Assembly (NCBI GenBank): GCA_017935225.1
Contig: JAGBIA010000097.1
Coordinates: forward strand, 1 to 51,331
Direction of reading: 5' to 3'
Origin: Clostridia bacterium
GTDB taxonomy: Bacteria > Bacillota > Clostridia > Oscillospirales > CAG-272
DNA: 51,331 nt
Positions 17,161 through 25,165 of the stretch are shown here, piece by piece (within the stretch, counting starts at the first letter, position 1; each line of letters begins with the position of its first letter). Made by a program: the position numbers and the translations under genes. The notes under the pieces are model-generated. The model saw only the letters and a program-made list of their open reading frames with translations. It ran no database searches and was not told where the DNA came from.

Positions 17161-17850
17161 ATGTATCACATACTTGTTGTTGACGACGAATCGAGAATTC
17201 GTTCGATCATAAAAAAATATGCGGAGTTCGAGGGTCATACCGTCACCGAAGCGGCAGACGGAATGGAGGCTGTGCATTTCTGCAGAAGTGCCGAGTTTGA
17301 CATCATAGTTATGGATATTATGATGCCCGAGCTCGACGGCTTCTCAGCGTGCAGAGAGATCAGAAAGATCACGCAGACACCCATAATAATGCTCTCGGCA
17401 AGAGGCGAGGAATACGACAAGATCAACGGCTTTGAGGTAGGAATCGACGATTACGTCGTTAAGCCTTTCTCGCCAAAGGAGCTTATGCTTCGTATTGAAG
17501 CCGTAATGAAGCGCGTAAAGCGCAATTATTCCGAAGCCGTTCAAAAGGAAAACGTCGTAATAAGTCTCGACAACGGAGGACTTAAGGCTGACGTTACCGC
17601 GCGACTCGTATATATTGACGGAGAGCGCATTGAGATGTCCCCGAAGGAGTACGATCTTTTCTTCTATATGCTCGCGAATCGTAATATCGCGATTTCAAGA
17701 GAAAAGTTTATCAGCGATGTCTGGGGATACGATTTCTACGGAGATGTCCGCACGCTTGATACGCACATCAAGCTTCTGCGCAAGAGTCTCGGGCGATACG
17801 CAAATCTTATAGTTACACTTCGCGGTGTAGGATATCGCTTTGAAGGTTAA
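17161..17850 (+). CDS. OmpR/PhoB-family response regulator
   Basis: Two-component transcription factor of 229 residues. The receiver domain (1-115) has the acidic pair D8/D9, the phosphoacceptor D52 in IIVMDIMMPELDG, the conserved Ser in MLSARGEE and K101 in VVKPFSP. The C-terminal winged helix (about 129-228) has the typical ends SPKEYDLFFYMLANRN and VRTLDTHIKLLRKSL. It is preceded by GAGGTTAGG. The cognate kinase begins 45 bases downstream. The upstream direct repeats are a candidate autoregulatory site. The stimulus cannot be read from sequence; the adjacent htrA suggests envelope stress. Confidence 0.93.
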   Translation: MYHILVVDDESRIRSIIKKYAEFEGHTVTEAADGMEAVHFCRSAEFDIIVMDIMMPELDGFSACREIRKITQTPIIMLSARGEEYDKINGFEVGIDDYVVKPFSPKELMLRIEAVMKRVKRNYSEAVQKENVVISLDNGGLKADVTARLVYIDGERIEMSPKEYDLFFYMLANRNIAISREKFISDVWGYDFYGDVRTLDTHIKLLRKSLGRYANLIVTLRGVGYRFEG

Positions 17851-17895
17851 GACATTTTTACTATAGACCGAAACTTAGGAGAGAGGAGAGGCAGC

Positions 17896-19449
17896 ATGGA
17901 AGCAGAAAAGAATGCTCGTCCAAAAGGCCGTATACGCATTGGCATCAAATGGAAGATGTTTATGATCCTCTTTGCCTTTGTTTCGGTCTTTGTATTTGCT
18001 ATCTGGCTCTTTCAGATCCAGATGCTGCACTATTTCTACCAGACCGCAAAGTTCAACGAGCTTGACAAGGTGGCAAAGGAGATCTCGCTCGTATTAGGAG
18101 ACGATAACAAGGTCATAACGGTAGCCGAGACGAGTGCGGACGAGTTTTCAAACGATATCTGGGTCTACCGCGTAGAAGACGGTAGATTTGATGAAAACAA
18201 TAAGCTCGTGCATTCGGATGGAACGCGCGAGGATATCGGATATTTCCTTGAACCGAACTTCGAAGATCTGTACGAGAGAGCACTTTCTAACAAAGATAAA
18301 TATGTCGCCATCGTACCGATGCGAAACTTCAAGGGAAGCTACTACGAATTTAAAATTATCGCAGATAACACAAATGACGTAGGAAACTACCCATACGTTT
18401 CGGGAAACGTGAGAACGCTCAACGTAATTTACGTAAACGTAATTGAGCACGAGGATGCAAACTACGTGCTGTTTCAGCGAGCGAGCATCTCGCCACTCGT
18501 TACAATGATAAGTATGCTTGAAAATCAGGTTATGTTCACAGGGATACTTCTGGTGATCTTCGTTCTGATAATGGCAGCGATCATGGCAAAGCTCATCACA
18601 AAGCCTATCGAGCAGATCAACAGATCGGCTAAGAGTCTCGCACTCGGAAAATACGACACTGCGTTCGAAGGTAGAGGATACCGCGAGATCGACGAGCTGT
18701 CGGATACTCTCAACTTTGCGGCGCACGAGCTATCAAAGAACGACAGACTCCAAAAGGAGCTTATCTCCAACGTATCTCACGACCTGCGCACGCCGCTGAC
18801 TATGATCAAAGGATATAGCGAGGTTATGCGTGACATTCCGGGGGAGAATACACCCGAGAACGTTCAGGTCATCATAGACGAGACGACGCGACTTACCGAT
18901 CTCGTTAACGATATGCTTGATCTCTCAAAGCTCCAGGCAGGCTCGCGCGCACCCGATATGCGTGAATTCTGTCTTAGCGAGATGCTTCGAAGCACGATGC
19001 ACAGATACGAAAAGCTCACGATGCAGGACGGATATACCATAGAGCTTTCAATCGATAAAAATGCGTACGTTATAGCCGACAGTACTATGATACTGCAGGT
19101 CATTTATAACCTGATCAATAACGCTATCAACTATTCGGGTGAGGACAAGCACGTAAGCGTGGTGCAGAAGCTTTCGGGCGACACGGTCACCGTGAGCATC
19201 ACCGACACGGGCGAGGGAATTTCCGAGGAAAACATTCCGCTCATCTGGGATAGATATTATAAGGTCGATAAGGTACACAGACGAGCTACGGTAGGTACGG
19301 GACTCGGACTGTCTATAGTCAAGGAGATCCTCGAGCTTCACAATGCCACATACGGCGTGACGAGTGCTATCGGCGAGGGATCGACCTTCTGGTTTGAGCT
19401 TAAGACGTCGGACAGCAGTGAGTACGATGTTGAACTCGTAGATTTTTGA
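17896..19449 (+). CDS. Membrane sensor histidine kinase
   Basis: 517 residues. Order: a basic cytoplasmic start, TM1 at about 20-44, an extracytoplasmic sensor of about 165 residues, TM2 at about 212-233, HAMP (234-285), dimerisation/phosphoacceptor domain with H295 in NVSHDLRTPLTMIKGYSE, and an HATPase domain with NLINNAINYS (N box), TDTGEGI (G1) and GTGLGLSIVKEI (G2). A ribosome site within GAGAGGAGAGG precedes the ATG. Partner of the upstream response regulator. Its sensor domain has no motif I recognise. The next gene starts 15 bases after the stop, so the two-component genes may be co-transcribed with rlmA. Confidence 0.93.
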   Translation: MEAEKNARPKGRIRIGIKWKMFMILFAFVSVFVFAIWLFQIQMLHYFYQTAKFNELDKVAKEISLVLGDDNKVITVAETSADEFSNDIWVYRVEDGRFDENNKLVHSDGTREDIGYFLEPNFEDLYERALSNKDKYVAIVPMRNFKGSYYEFKIIADNTNDVGNYPYVSGNVRTLNVIYVNVIEHEDANYVLFQRASISPLVTMISMLENQVMFTGILLVIFVLIMAAIMAKLITKPIEQINRSAKSLALGKYDTAFEGRGYREIDELSDTLNFAAHELSKNDRLQKELISNVSHDLRTPLTMIKGYSEVMRDIPGENTPENVQVIIDETTRLTDLVNDMLDLSKLQAGSRAPDMREFCLSEMLRSTMHRYEKLTMQDGYTIELSIDKNAYVIADSTMILQVIYNLINNAINYSGEDKHVSVVQKLSGDTVTVSITDTGEGISEENIPLIWDRYYKVDKVHRRATVGTGLGLSIVKEILELHNATYGVTSAIGEGSTFWFELKTSDSSEYDVELVDF

Positions 19450-19464
19450 CACTAAAGGAAAAAT

Positions 19465-20337
19465 ATGCTGACTTTTAATAATGAAAAGCTGAAAGGCGCA
19501 CTCCGTTGCCCGATATGTAAAGCGGAGATGGATATATCAGAAAACGGATCTGCAACGCTGTTCTGCAAAGGTGCAAAAAAGCATTGTTACGACTTTGCGT
19601 CGGGCGGATACGTAAATCTCTGCCGTCCCGGGCAGAGCGGAGGAGGAGACTCCAAGCAGGCAGTGCGCGCGAGAAGTGATTTTCTTGATCTTGATTACTA
19701 CGCGCCCGTGCGCGACAAGCTCTGCGAGCTGCTTTGCGGATTGCTTGATACACAAAAGCAGCCGATCATCATTGACGCAGGCTGCGGCGAGGGCTATTAT
19801 TCAACTGCTATCGCCAAGCGCGGATTTGCTCTTGCGGGATTTGATCTGTCCAAATTTGCAACCGATGCTGCGGCAAAAAGAGCCAAGCGAGAGGAGATAC
19901 ACAACGCTTTCTACGGTGTAGCAAGCGTTTTTGAGCTACCGATAGCCGATGGCGCGGCAGATGCGGTCGTAAATATATTCGCGCCTTGCGTTGAAAGCGA
20001 GTATTCACGCGTATTGCGCGACGGAGGATACCTCATTATCGCTTGCGCAGGACCTGATCATCTGCTCGGACTCAAGAGAGCGATCTATCGAGAGATACAC
20101 AAAAACGATACCCGCGCGGATATGCCGACGGCACTTTCCAATGTCGACTCGGCTCGCGTAAAATATGAGATAGATTTGAATTCGAATGCCGCTATCAAAA
20201 ATCTCTTCGCGATGACACCGTACTATTGGAAGACCTCGCAGGAAGACGTAAAAAAGCTTGACGGACTCGACTCGCTCCACACCGAGATCGACGTTATCTT
20301 TGAAATATACAAAAAACAAGAAGGACGGACATTATGA
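19465..20337 (+). CDS. rlmA: 23S rRNA (guanine) methyltransferase RlmA family
   Basis: SAM-dependent methyltransferase expected to modify G745 or G748 of 23S rRNA near the peptide exit tunnel. 290 residues. The N-terminal zinc-binding part has C15-x2-C18 and C34 with H40/C41, then the family signature DFASGGYVNLCRPGQSGGGDSKQAVRARSDFL. SAM motif I is IIDAGCGEGYYST. The last residues (TPYYWKTSQEDVKKLDGLDSLHTEIDVIFEIYKK) also fit RlmA. Members of the RlmA(II) subgroup affect macrolide sensitivity; the subgroup cannot be decided by eye. AAAGGA precedes the ATG. It overlaps the glycosyltransferase start by 4 bases (ATGA). Confidence 0.9.
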   Translation: MLTFNNEKLKGALRCPICKAEMDISENGSATLFCKGAKKHCYDFASGGYVNLCRPGQSGGGDSKQAVRARSDFLDLDYYAPVRDKLCELLCGLLDTQKQPIIIDAGCGEGYYSTAIAKRGFALAGFDLSKFATDAAAKRAKREEIHNAFYGVASVFELPIADGAADAVVNIFAPCVESEYSRVLRDGGYLIIACAGPDHLLGLKRAIYREIHKNDTRADMPTALSNVDSARVKYEIDLNSNAAIKNLFAMTPYYWKTSQEDVKKLDGLDSLHTEIDVIFEIYKKQEGRTL

Positions 20338-21080
20338 CTACACCCGAGATAACTTTGATAATTCCTATGTATAACGAAAACGCGATAATTGCCGATACCG
20401 CGAGAACGCTCCACGAATATATGTCGTCGCACTTCGAGTCTTATGAGATACTTTTCTCGGACGACGGTTCGAAGGATGGATGCGGTGAGACGGTAAAGGC
20501 CCTCGGACTCGACTCGGTTCGCGTCGTCGGATATCCCGACAATCACGGCAAGGGATGTGCTGTGCGCACGGCTATGCTTGAGGCAAAGGGAGAGGTAGTA
20601 ATGTTTACCGATGCCGATCTCGCATACGGCACCGAGGTCATCAGACGCGCTTACGATATGCTTATGTCGTCTCCCGAGGCATCTATGCTTATCGGCTCGA
20701 GAAATCTCTCCAAGGACGGATACGAAGGATATACCGCTATCCGCAAAATTATGTCCAAGGCTTACATAAAGGTGCTTTGCATTGTCGGTGGTTTCAAGCT
20801 TTCCGACTCGCAGTGCGGATGCAAGGCTTACAGACAGACCGCCGCAAAGGACATCTTCTCGCGTTGCAAGGTAGATGGATTTGCATTCGACTTTGAGAGC
20901 ATCATCTGGGCGCAGAAGCTTGGATATAAGATCATCGAGATGCCCGTTAAGATCATCAACCACCGCGAGTCTACTGTGCGAGTATTCAGAGATACTGCGA
21001 AAATGCTCCGCGATCTTGTCAGAATACGCACAGGTGTAGCACGCGAATGCCGCAGGATGCAGGCAGAAAGGACTAAGTGA
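20334..21080 (+). CDS. Family 2 glycosyltransferase, polyprenyl-phosphate sugar transferase type
   Basis: Transfers a sugar from a nucleotide donor, probably to a polyprenyl phosphate at the membrane face, as in the DPM1-like branch. 248 residues. Visible are ITLIIPMYNENAII at the N-terminus, the SDDGSKDG segment, NHGKGCAVRTAML, and the metal-binding DxD in FTDADLAYG. QCGCKAYRQTAAKDIF and GFAFDFESIIWAQKLGYKI complete the family pattern. No C-terminal membrane helices are seen, as in the short DPM1 group. The start overlaps the rlmA stop by 4 bases, and the nitroreductase starts one base after its stop. The acceptor is inferred, not known. Confidence 0.85.
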   Translation: MTTPEITLIIPMYNENAIIADTARTLHEYMSSHFESYEILFSDDGSKDGCGETVKALGLDSVRVVGYPDNHGKGCAVRTAMLEAKGEVVMFTDADLAYGTEVIRRAYDMLMSSPEASMLIGSRNLSKDGYEGYTAIRKIMSKAYIKVLCIVGGFKLSDSQCGCKAYRQTAAKDIFSRCKVDGFAFDFESIIWAQKLGYKIIEMPVKIINHRESTVRVFRDTAKMLRDLVRIRTGVARECRRMQAERTK

Positions 21081-21081
21081 T

Positions 21082-21621
21082 ATGGAATTTTCAGCACTCC
21101 TTGAAGAGAGAAGAAGCATAAGAGACTACGCGCCCGACACGTCGGTCAGCGCGGAGGATATAAAGAAAATGATCTATGCCGCACAGCAGGCACCCTCTTG
21201 GAAGAACTCGCAGTCGGGAAGATATTACGCAGTTATCTCAAAGGAGCTTGCAGAGACTCTGCGTACCACCTGCCTGCCCGAGTTTAACCGCGATCGAACG
21301 GTCGGAGCGGCAGGATATATAGTCACAACTTTTAAGAGCGGCAACGCAGGCTTCCGCCCCGACGGAACGCAGACAGATGCGCTCGGCAACGGCTGGGGCG
21401 CATACGATCTCGGTCTGCAGAACGAAAATCTTCTGCTCAAGGCTCGCGAGCTCGGCTACGATACGCTCATTATGGGACTTCGCGACGAGACGAGATTGCG
21501 TGAGATGCTCTCGATACCCGACGATGAGATAATGGTCGCGGTAATTGCTGTCGGCAAGCGTGCGAGCAATCCCGATAAGCCTAAGCGCCGCGATATCGAC
21601 GAGATCGTTAAAATATTCTGA
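21082..21621 (+). CDS. Nitroreductase-family FMN oxidoreductase
   Basis: 179 residues; FMN-dependent NAD(P)H oxidoreductase of unknown physiological substrate. The N-terminal FMN-binding pattern LLEERRSIRDYAP and the next AAQQAPSWKNSQSGRYYAV are typical, as are GAYDLGLQNENLLLKARELGYDTLIMG and the C-terminal VIAVGKRA. The protein is shorter than classical NfsB types and belongs to the small clostridial group. It begins one base after the glycosyltransferase stop, with AAAGGA upstream. Its stop overlaps the ribosome site of the next gene. Confidence 0.87.
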   Translation: MEFSALLEERRSIRDYAPDTSVSAEDIKKMIYAAQQAPSWKNSQSGRYYAVISKELAETLRTTCLPEFNRDRTVGAAGYIVTTFKSGNAGFRPDGTQTDALGNGWGAYDLGLQNENLLLKARELGYDTLIMGLRDETRLREMLSIPDDEIMVAVIAVGKRASNPDKPKRRDIDEIVKIF

Positions 21622-21629
21622 GGTGGCGT

Positions 21630-22559
21630 ATGGGTAAATTTCTGATAGTTCATCCCGACGAGCTGAGCGTAAAATGGATCGAAAGACTCAAGTCTCTCGG
21701 GGTTGACACGCTTGGCATACATTCTGTCGGCGGTACAGAGGCGCACGAGCATCTTGCAAAGATGATCGACTCGCAAAAGAATGACGAGGTCAAGGCATTG
21801 TTCGATATTGCCACAGAGAACGGATTGAATATCGAATACGAGCTCCACGCCGCGTCTTATCTTCTCCCGAGAGAGCTTTTCGAGAGCCATCCCGAGTATT
21901 TCAGAGTAGCCGCAAACGGCGAGAGAACCACAAACTTTAACTTCTGCGTGAGCAACAGGGAAGCACTCGACTTTGTCTCCAAGCGCGCCGCAGAGCTTGC
22001 GGACACGCTTTATGCAAGCTCGGATAAGTTCTATTTCTGGCTTGACGACGGCAAGGATCTCCACTGCCATTGTGATAAGTGCCGCGAGCTCTCGCCGTCA
22101 GATCAACAGCTCCTCGCGCTCAATTCAATGCTTGAAGCGATAAAAGAGAAGCGCCCCGATGCAAAACTTGCATATCTTGCGTATTGCACGACTACCGACG
22201 CGCCCAAGAAGATCAAGCCGCACAAGGATATCTTCCTTGAGTACGCGCCCTTTGAGCGCGACCGCAAGCTGCCTGCAAGAGTTATGAGCGAGACAGAAAA
22301 AGAAAACCTCGCAAATCTTTTTGAAGTCTTTGGCAAGAAGGACTCCAAGATACTTGAGTATTGGTACGATAACTCGATGTTCTCGGGTTGGAAGAAACCG
22401 CCGAAGGCTATGACGGTCGACAACGAAATGGTTGTCGATGACGTCAGCTTTTACCGCGAGCTTGGCTTTGAGAATATCGGCTCGTTTGCTTGCTATCTCG
22501 GCAGCGATTACGAAAAGCTTCACGGCGAACCTGATCTTTCCGCATTTAAAAACGTATAA
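21630..22559 (+). CDS. DUF4838-like putative carbohydrate-active TIM-barrel protein
   Basis: 309 residues, no signal peptide or membrane segment, so cytoplasmic. The order IERLKSLGVDTLGIHSVGG, VSNREALDFVSKRAAELA, KFYFWLDDGKDLHCHCDKC (C146, C148, C151) and the later LEYAPFERDR resembles the DUF4838 family, whose members are related to glycoside hydrolase barrels and usually sit in larger secreted proteins. The CHCDKC cluster could bind a metal. A standalone, cytoplasmic form is less usual. GAGG lies 7 bases before the ATG. It is the last gene before the bidirectional terminator. The family assignment is tentative. Confidence 0.65.
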   Translation: MGKFLIVHPDELSVKWIERLKSLGVDTLGIHSVGGTEAHEHLAKMIDSQKNDEVKALFDIATENGLNIEYELHAASYLLPRELFESHPEYFRVAANGERTTNFNFCVSNREALDFVSKRAAELADTLYASSDKFYFWLDDGKDLHCHCDKCRELSPSDQQLLALNSMLEAIKEKRPDAKLAYLAYCTTTDAPKKIKPHKDIFLEYAPFERDRKLPARVMSETEKENLANLFEVFGKKDSKILEYWYDNSMFSGWKKPPKAMTVDNEMVVDDVSFYRELGFENIGSFACYLGSDYEKLHGEPDLSAFKNV

Positions 22560-22560
22560 T

Positions 22561-22590
22561 AAAAAACGCCTTCGATCGAAGGCGTTTTTT
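22561..22590. terminator. Perfect palindromic bidirectional terminator
   Basis: AAAAAACGCCTTCGATCGAAGGCGTTTTTT is written here as arms AAAAAACGCCTTC and GAAGGCGTTTTTT around GATC. It is identical on both strands, so it ends the plus-strand htrA-to-DUF4838 run and the minus-strand DUF1846 gene alike. Confidence 0.95.
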
Positions 22591-22597
22591 ATTGAGA

Positions 22598-24082
22598 TTA
22601 TTTGTGATAGAGCTTTTTTGTAGCATACACGGGCTCGCAGGTGAGGTTGAGTCCGAGCTTGCGATAAACCGTGCTGTCAACGCTCGACGGAATTACCGTG
22701 ATGTGCGCCTGGCATCCGATCAGCTTCGGGAGCTGAGCCATAGCCTTAGCTGCGATATCGCAGGTGGTTGCCGAGATAGCAAGTGCGACCAGTATTTCGT
22801 CCGCGTGGAGTCTGGGGTTGTGATTGCCGAGGTTTTCGATCTTGAGCTTTTGAATCGGCTCGATGACCTCAAGCGGCAAGAGCAGATAATCGTCGTCGAT
22901 GTCTCCAAGCTTCTTGAGCGCATTGAGAAGTGCCGCCGCCGATGCCCCCATAAGCTTTGAGGTCTTTCCGGTCACGATGCAACCGTTGGGCAACTCAATA
23001 GCCGCCGCAGGCTCTCCCGTAAGCTCGGATTTCTCGATCGCAGGAGCAACTACCTTGCGGTAGCTTACGTCAATTCCGACCTGCTTCATAATGATCTCAG
23101 CCTTGTAGACGTCGTCGGCATCTGCAATTCCGTTTCTCTTGGAGCAGAGAACATCGTAGTATCTTCTGATAATCTCCATCTTGGATGCGTCGCACACCGC
23201 CTTGTCGTCGGTGATGCAATATCCTGCCATATTAACGCCCATCTCGGTCGGCGACTTGTAGGGGCACTCGCCGTAGATCTTTTCAAAAATATCCTTGAGA
23301 ACGGGATATATCTCAATATCTCTGTTGTAGTTTACCGCAGTCATTCCGGTCGCTTCAAGGTGGAATGGGTCGATCATATTGACGTCGTGCAGGTCGATGG
23401 TCGCCGCCTCATACGCCATATTCACGGGATGCTTGAGCGGAATGTTCCAGACGGGGAAGGTTTCGAACTTCGCGTATCCCGCTTTAATTCCTCTCTTGTG
23501 ATCGTGGTAGAGCTGAGAGAGGCAGGTCGCCATCTTTCCGCTGCCGGGACCGGGTGCGGTTATAACGACGAGCGGACGGGTTGTTTCGATATATTCGTTC
23601 TTTCCGTAGCCCTCGTCGCTTACGATCTTGCGAAGATTGGAAGGATATCCCTCAATGTGATAGTGACGGTAGACTCTGATGCCGAGATTTTCAAGTCGCT
23701 TGATAAAGAGGTCTACCGAGGAGTGAGAGGCATACTGCGTGATAACGACTCCACCGACTAAAAGCCCGATCTCGTTAAAGGCATCTATCAGTCTGAGTGT
23801 ATCCATATCGTAAGTGATGCCAAGGTCACCTCTGACCTTGCTTTGCTCGATAGCGGATGCAGAGACTACGATTATGACCTCAGCATCGTCCTTCATCTTG
23901 AGGAGCATTTTGATTTTACTGTCGGGACGGAAGCCGGGAAGAACACGCGATGCGTGATAGTCGTCAAAGAGCTTGCCGCCAAATTCCAGATAGAGCTTGC
24001 CGCCAAAGCTTGAAACGCGCTCCTGTATCTTCTCGGACTGAAGTTTTATATATTTATCGTTATCAAATCCAATACAATTCAT
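22598..24082 (-). CDS. DUF1846 (UPF0371) family protein
   Basis: 494 residues, the normal family length. The N-terminus GFDNDKYIKLQSEKIQERV, the segment KLYLEFGGKLFDDYHASRVLPGF, ITAPGPGSGKMATCLSQLYHDH and PVNMAYEAATIDLHDVNMIDPFHLEA are hallmarks of this conserved Bacillota/anaerobe family. GPGSGK resembles a nucleotide-binding loop. Catalytic activity is not firmly established. GAGG precedes the ATG, and it has its own strong promoter at 24114-24142, so it is separable from trxB upstream. It ends at the palindromic terminator. Confidence 0.9.
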   Translation of the reverse strand: MNCIGFDNDKYIKLQSEKIQERVSSFGGKLYLEFGGKLFDDYHASRVLPGFRPDSKIKMLLKMKDDAEVIIVVSASAIEQSKVRGDLGITYDMDTLRLIDAFNEIGLLVGGVVITQYASHSSVDLFIKRLENLGIRVYRHYHIEGYPSNLRKIVSDEGYGKNEYIETTRPLVVITAPGPGSGKMATCLSQLYHDHKRGIKAGYAKFETFPVWNIPLKHPVNMAYEAATIDLHDVNMIDPFHLEATGMTAVNYNRDIEIYPVLKDIFEKIYGECPYKSPTEMGVNMAGYCITDDKAVCDASKMEIIRRYYDVLCSKRNGIADADDVYKAEIIMKQVGIDVSYRKVVAPAIEKSELTGEPAAAIELPNGCIVTGKTSKLMGASAAALLNALKKLGDIDDDYLLLPLEVIEPIQKLKIENLGNHNPRLHADEILVALAISATTCDIAAKAMAQLPKLIGCQAHITVIPSSVDSTVYRKLGLNLTCEPVYATKKLYHK

Positions 24083-24113
24083 AAAGATCCTCGCAAAATA
24101 GAATTACCTATAT

Positions 24114-24142
24114 ATTTTAGTATATTTTTACCGATTTTTCAA
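24114..24142 (-). promoter_or_regulatory. Promoter of the DUF1846 gene
   Basis: On the minus strand TTGAAA (plus 24137-24142), a 17-base spacer and TAAAAT (plus 24114-24119), 31 bases before the start codon. Confidence 0.75.
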
Positions 24143-24169
24143 TAGGAAAACGAAATTTTTTTAAAAATA

Positions 24170-25081
24170 TCAAAGTCCGTCGATATATCTGCAAGCCGCA
24201 AGTGCCGCAACGGCACCGTCAGCCGCCGCAGTGGTCACCTGACGTATTCTCTTGGTCCTGCAGTCGCCCGCAACGAACACGCCTTCGGTGTCGGTAAGGC
24301 AGTTTTCATCCGCGATGATATAGCCGTAATCATTGAGCGCGGTAACGTCAGCAAATGCCTCGTTCTCGGGCTTTTGACCGATAGCCACGAACATTCCGTC
24401 GAGCGCGAGTTTCGATTTTTCACCGTTAACGGTGTTCTTGAGCTCGATAGCGCAAAGCTCGCCGTCCTTGCTCTCAAGCGAGGTCACGACTGTGTCGAAT
24501 ATCATACTTACGTTGCTCTTACCCTCGAGTATCTGCAAAAGCTTCTTCTCGCCCGTCATAAACGAGAGGTTTTGAATTATGACTACCTCAGAGCAAAGCT
24601 CGGAGAGCATCACAGCCTCCTGAAGTGCGGTATTACCGCCGCCGATGACCGCAACCTTGCGACCTGCAAAGAAGGATCCGTCGCAGACCGCGCAGAAGGA
24701 TATACCCGATCCGATAAGAGCCTCCTCACCCTCAAGACCGAGATGTCTGTGCTTCGAGCCGGTGGCGATAATTACCGCCTTTGCTTCAAAATCACCGTAT
24801 TCTGTAGATACCACCTTGTGAGTTTTGCAGTCGGTTATCTTCGTAGCCTCTGCAAGCTCGATCTCGGCGCCGTGAGCCATTACCTGCTCAAGCATCTGCT
24901 CAGCAAACGCGCTGCCGCTGATCTCCATAACCGAAGGGTAGTTTTCAAGCTTTGGGGAATAGGTTATCTGACCGCCAAAGTTTTCTTTTTCAAGCAAGAG
25001 CACGCTCTTGTCAGCTCTGAGAGCGTAGAGTGCCGCGGTCATACCCGCAGGACCTGCGCCAATAACGATAATATCCTTCAT
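24170..25081 (-). CDS. trxB: Thioredoxin-disulfide reductase
   Basis: NADPH- and FAD-dependent reduction of thioredoxin-type proteins. 303 residues. The FAD-binding GAGPAGMTAAL is at 8-18, the redox-active CAVC at 130-133 (ISFCAVCDGSFF), the NADPH-binding VIGGGNTALQEA near 145, and the C-terminal FAD motif GVFVAGDCRTKRIRQVTTA. It lies 84 bases downstream of nrdD, with a hairpin between. Since the reductase upstream carries a fused CPNC redoxin domain, TrxB is a plausible electron source for it, but TrxB will also serve free thioredoxins. A ribosome site (AAAGG) is present but 12 bases from the ATG. Confidence 0.95.
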   Translation of the reverse strand: MKDIIVIGAGPAGMTAALYALRADKSVLLLEKENFGGQITYSPKLENYPSVMEISGSAFAEQMLEQVMAHGAEIELAEATKITDCKTHKVVSTEYGDFEAKAVIIATGSKHRHLGLEGEEALIGSGISFCAVCDGSFFAGRKVAVIGGGNTALQEAVMLSELCSEVVIIQNLSFMTGEKKLLQILEGKSNVSMIFDTVVTSLESKDGELCAIELKNTVNGEKSKLALDGMFVAIGQKPENEAFADVTALNDYGYIIADENCLTDTEGVFVAGDCRTKRIRQVTTAAADGAVAALAACRYIDGL

Positions 25082-25125
25082 ATACTGCTTCTGCCTTTCA
25101 AATTTAAAATCGATAAAATCAATAT

Positions 25126-25154
25126 GGTGGGCAAAGCTTTAGGCGATGCCCACC
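25126..25154 (-). other. Hairpin between nrdD and trxB
   Basis: GGTGGGCA and TGCCCACC form an 8-bp GC-rich stem with a 13-base loop, 12 bases after the nrdD stop on the minus strand. The trailing bases (ATATTGATTTTATCG) are only moderately U-rich, so it may be a leaky terminator or an mRNA-stabilising element rather than a full stop. Confidence 0.6.
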
Positions 25155-25165
25155 TTAGATTGTTA

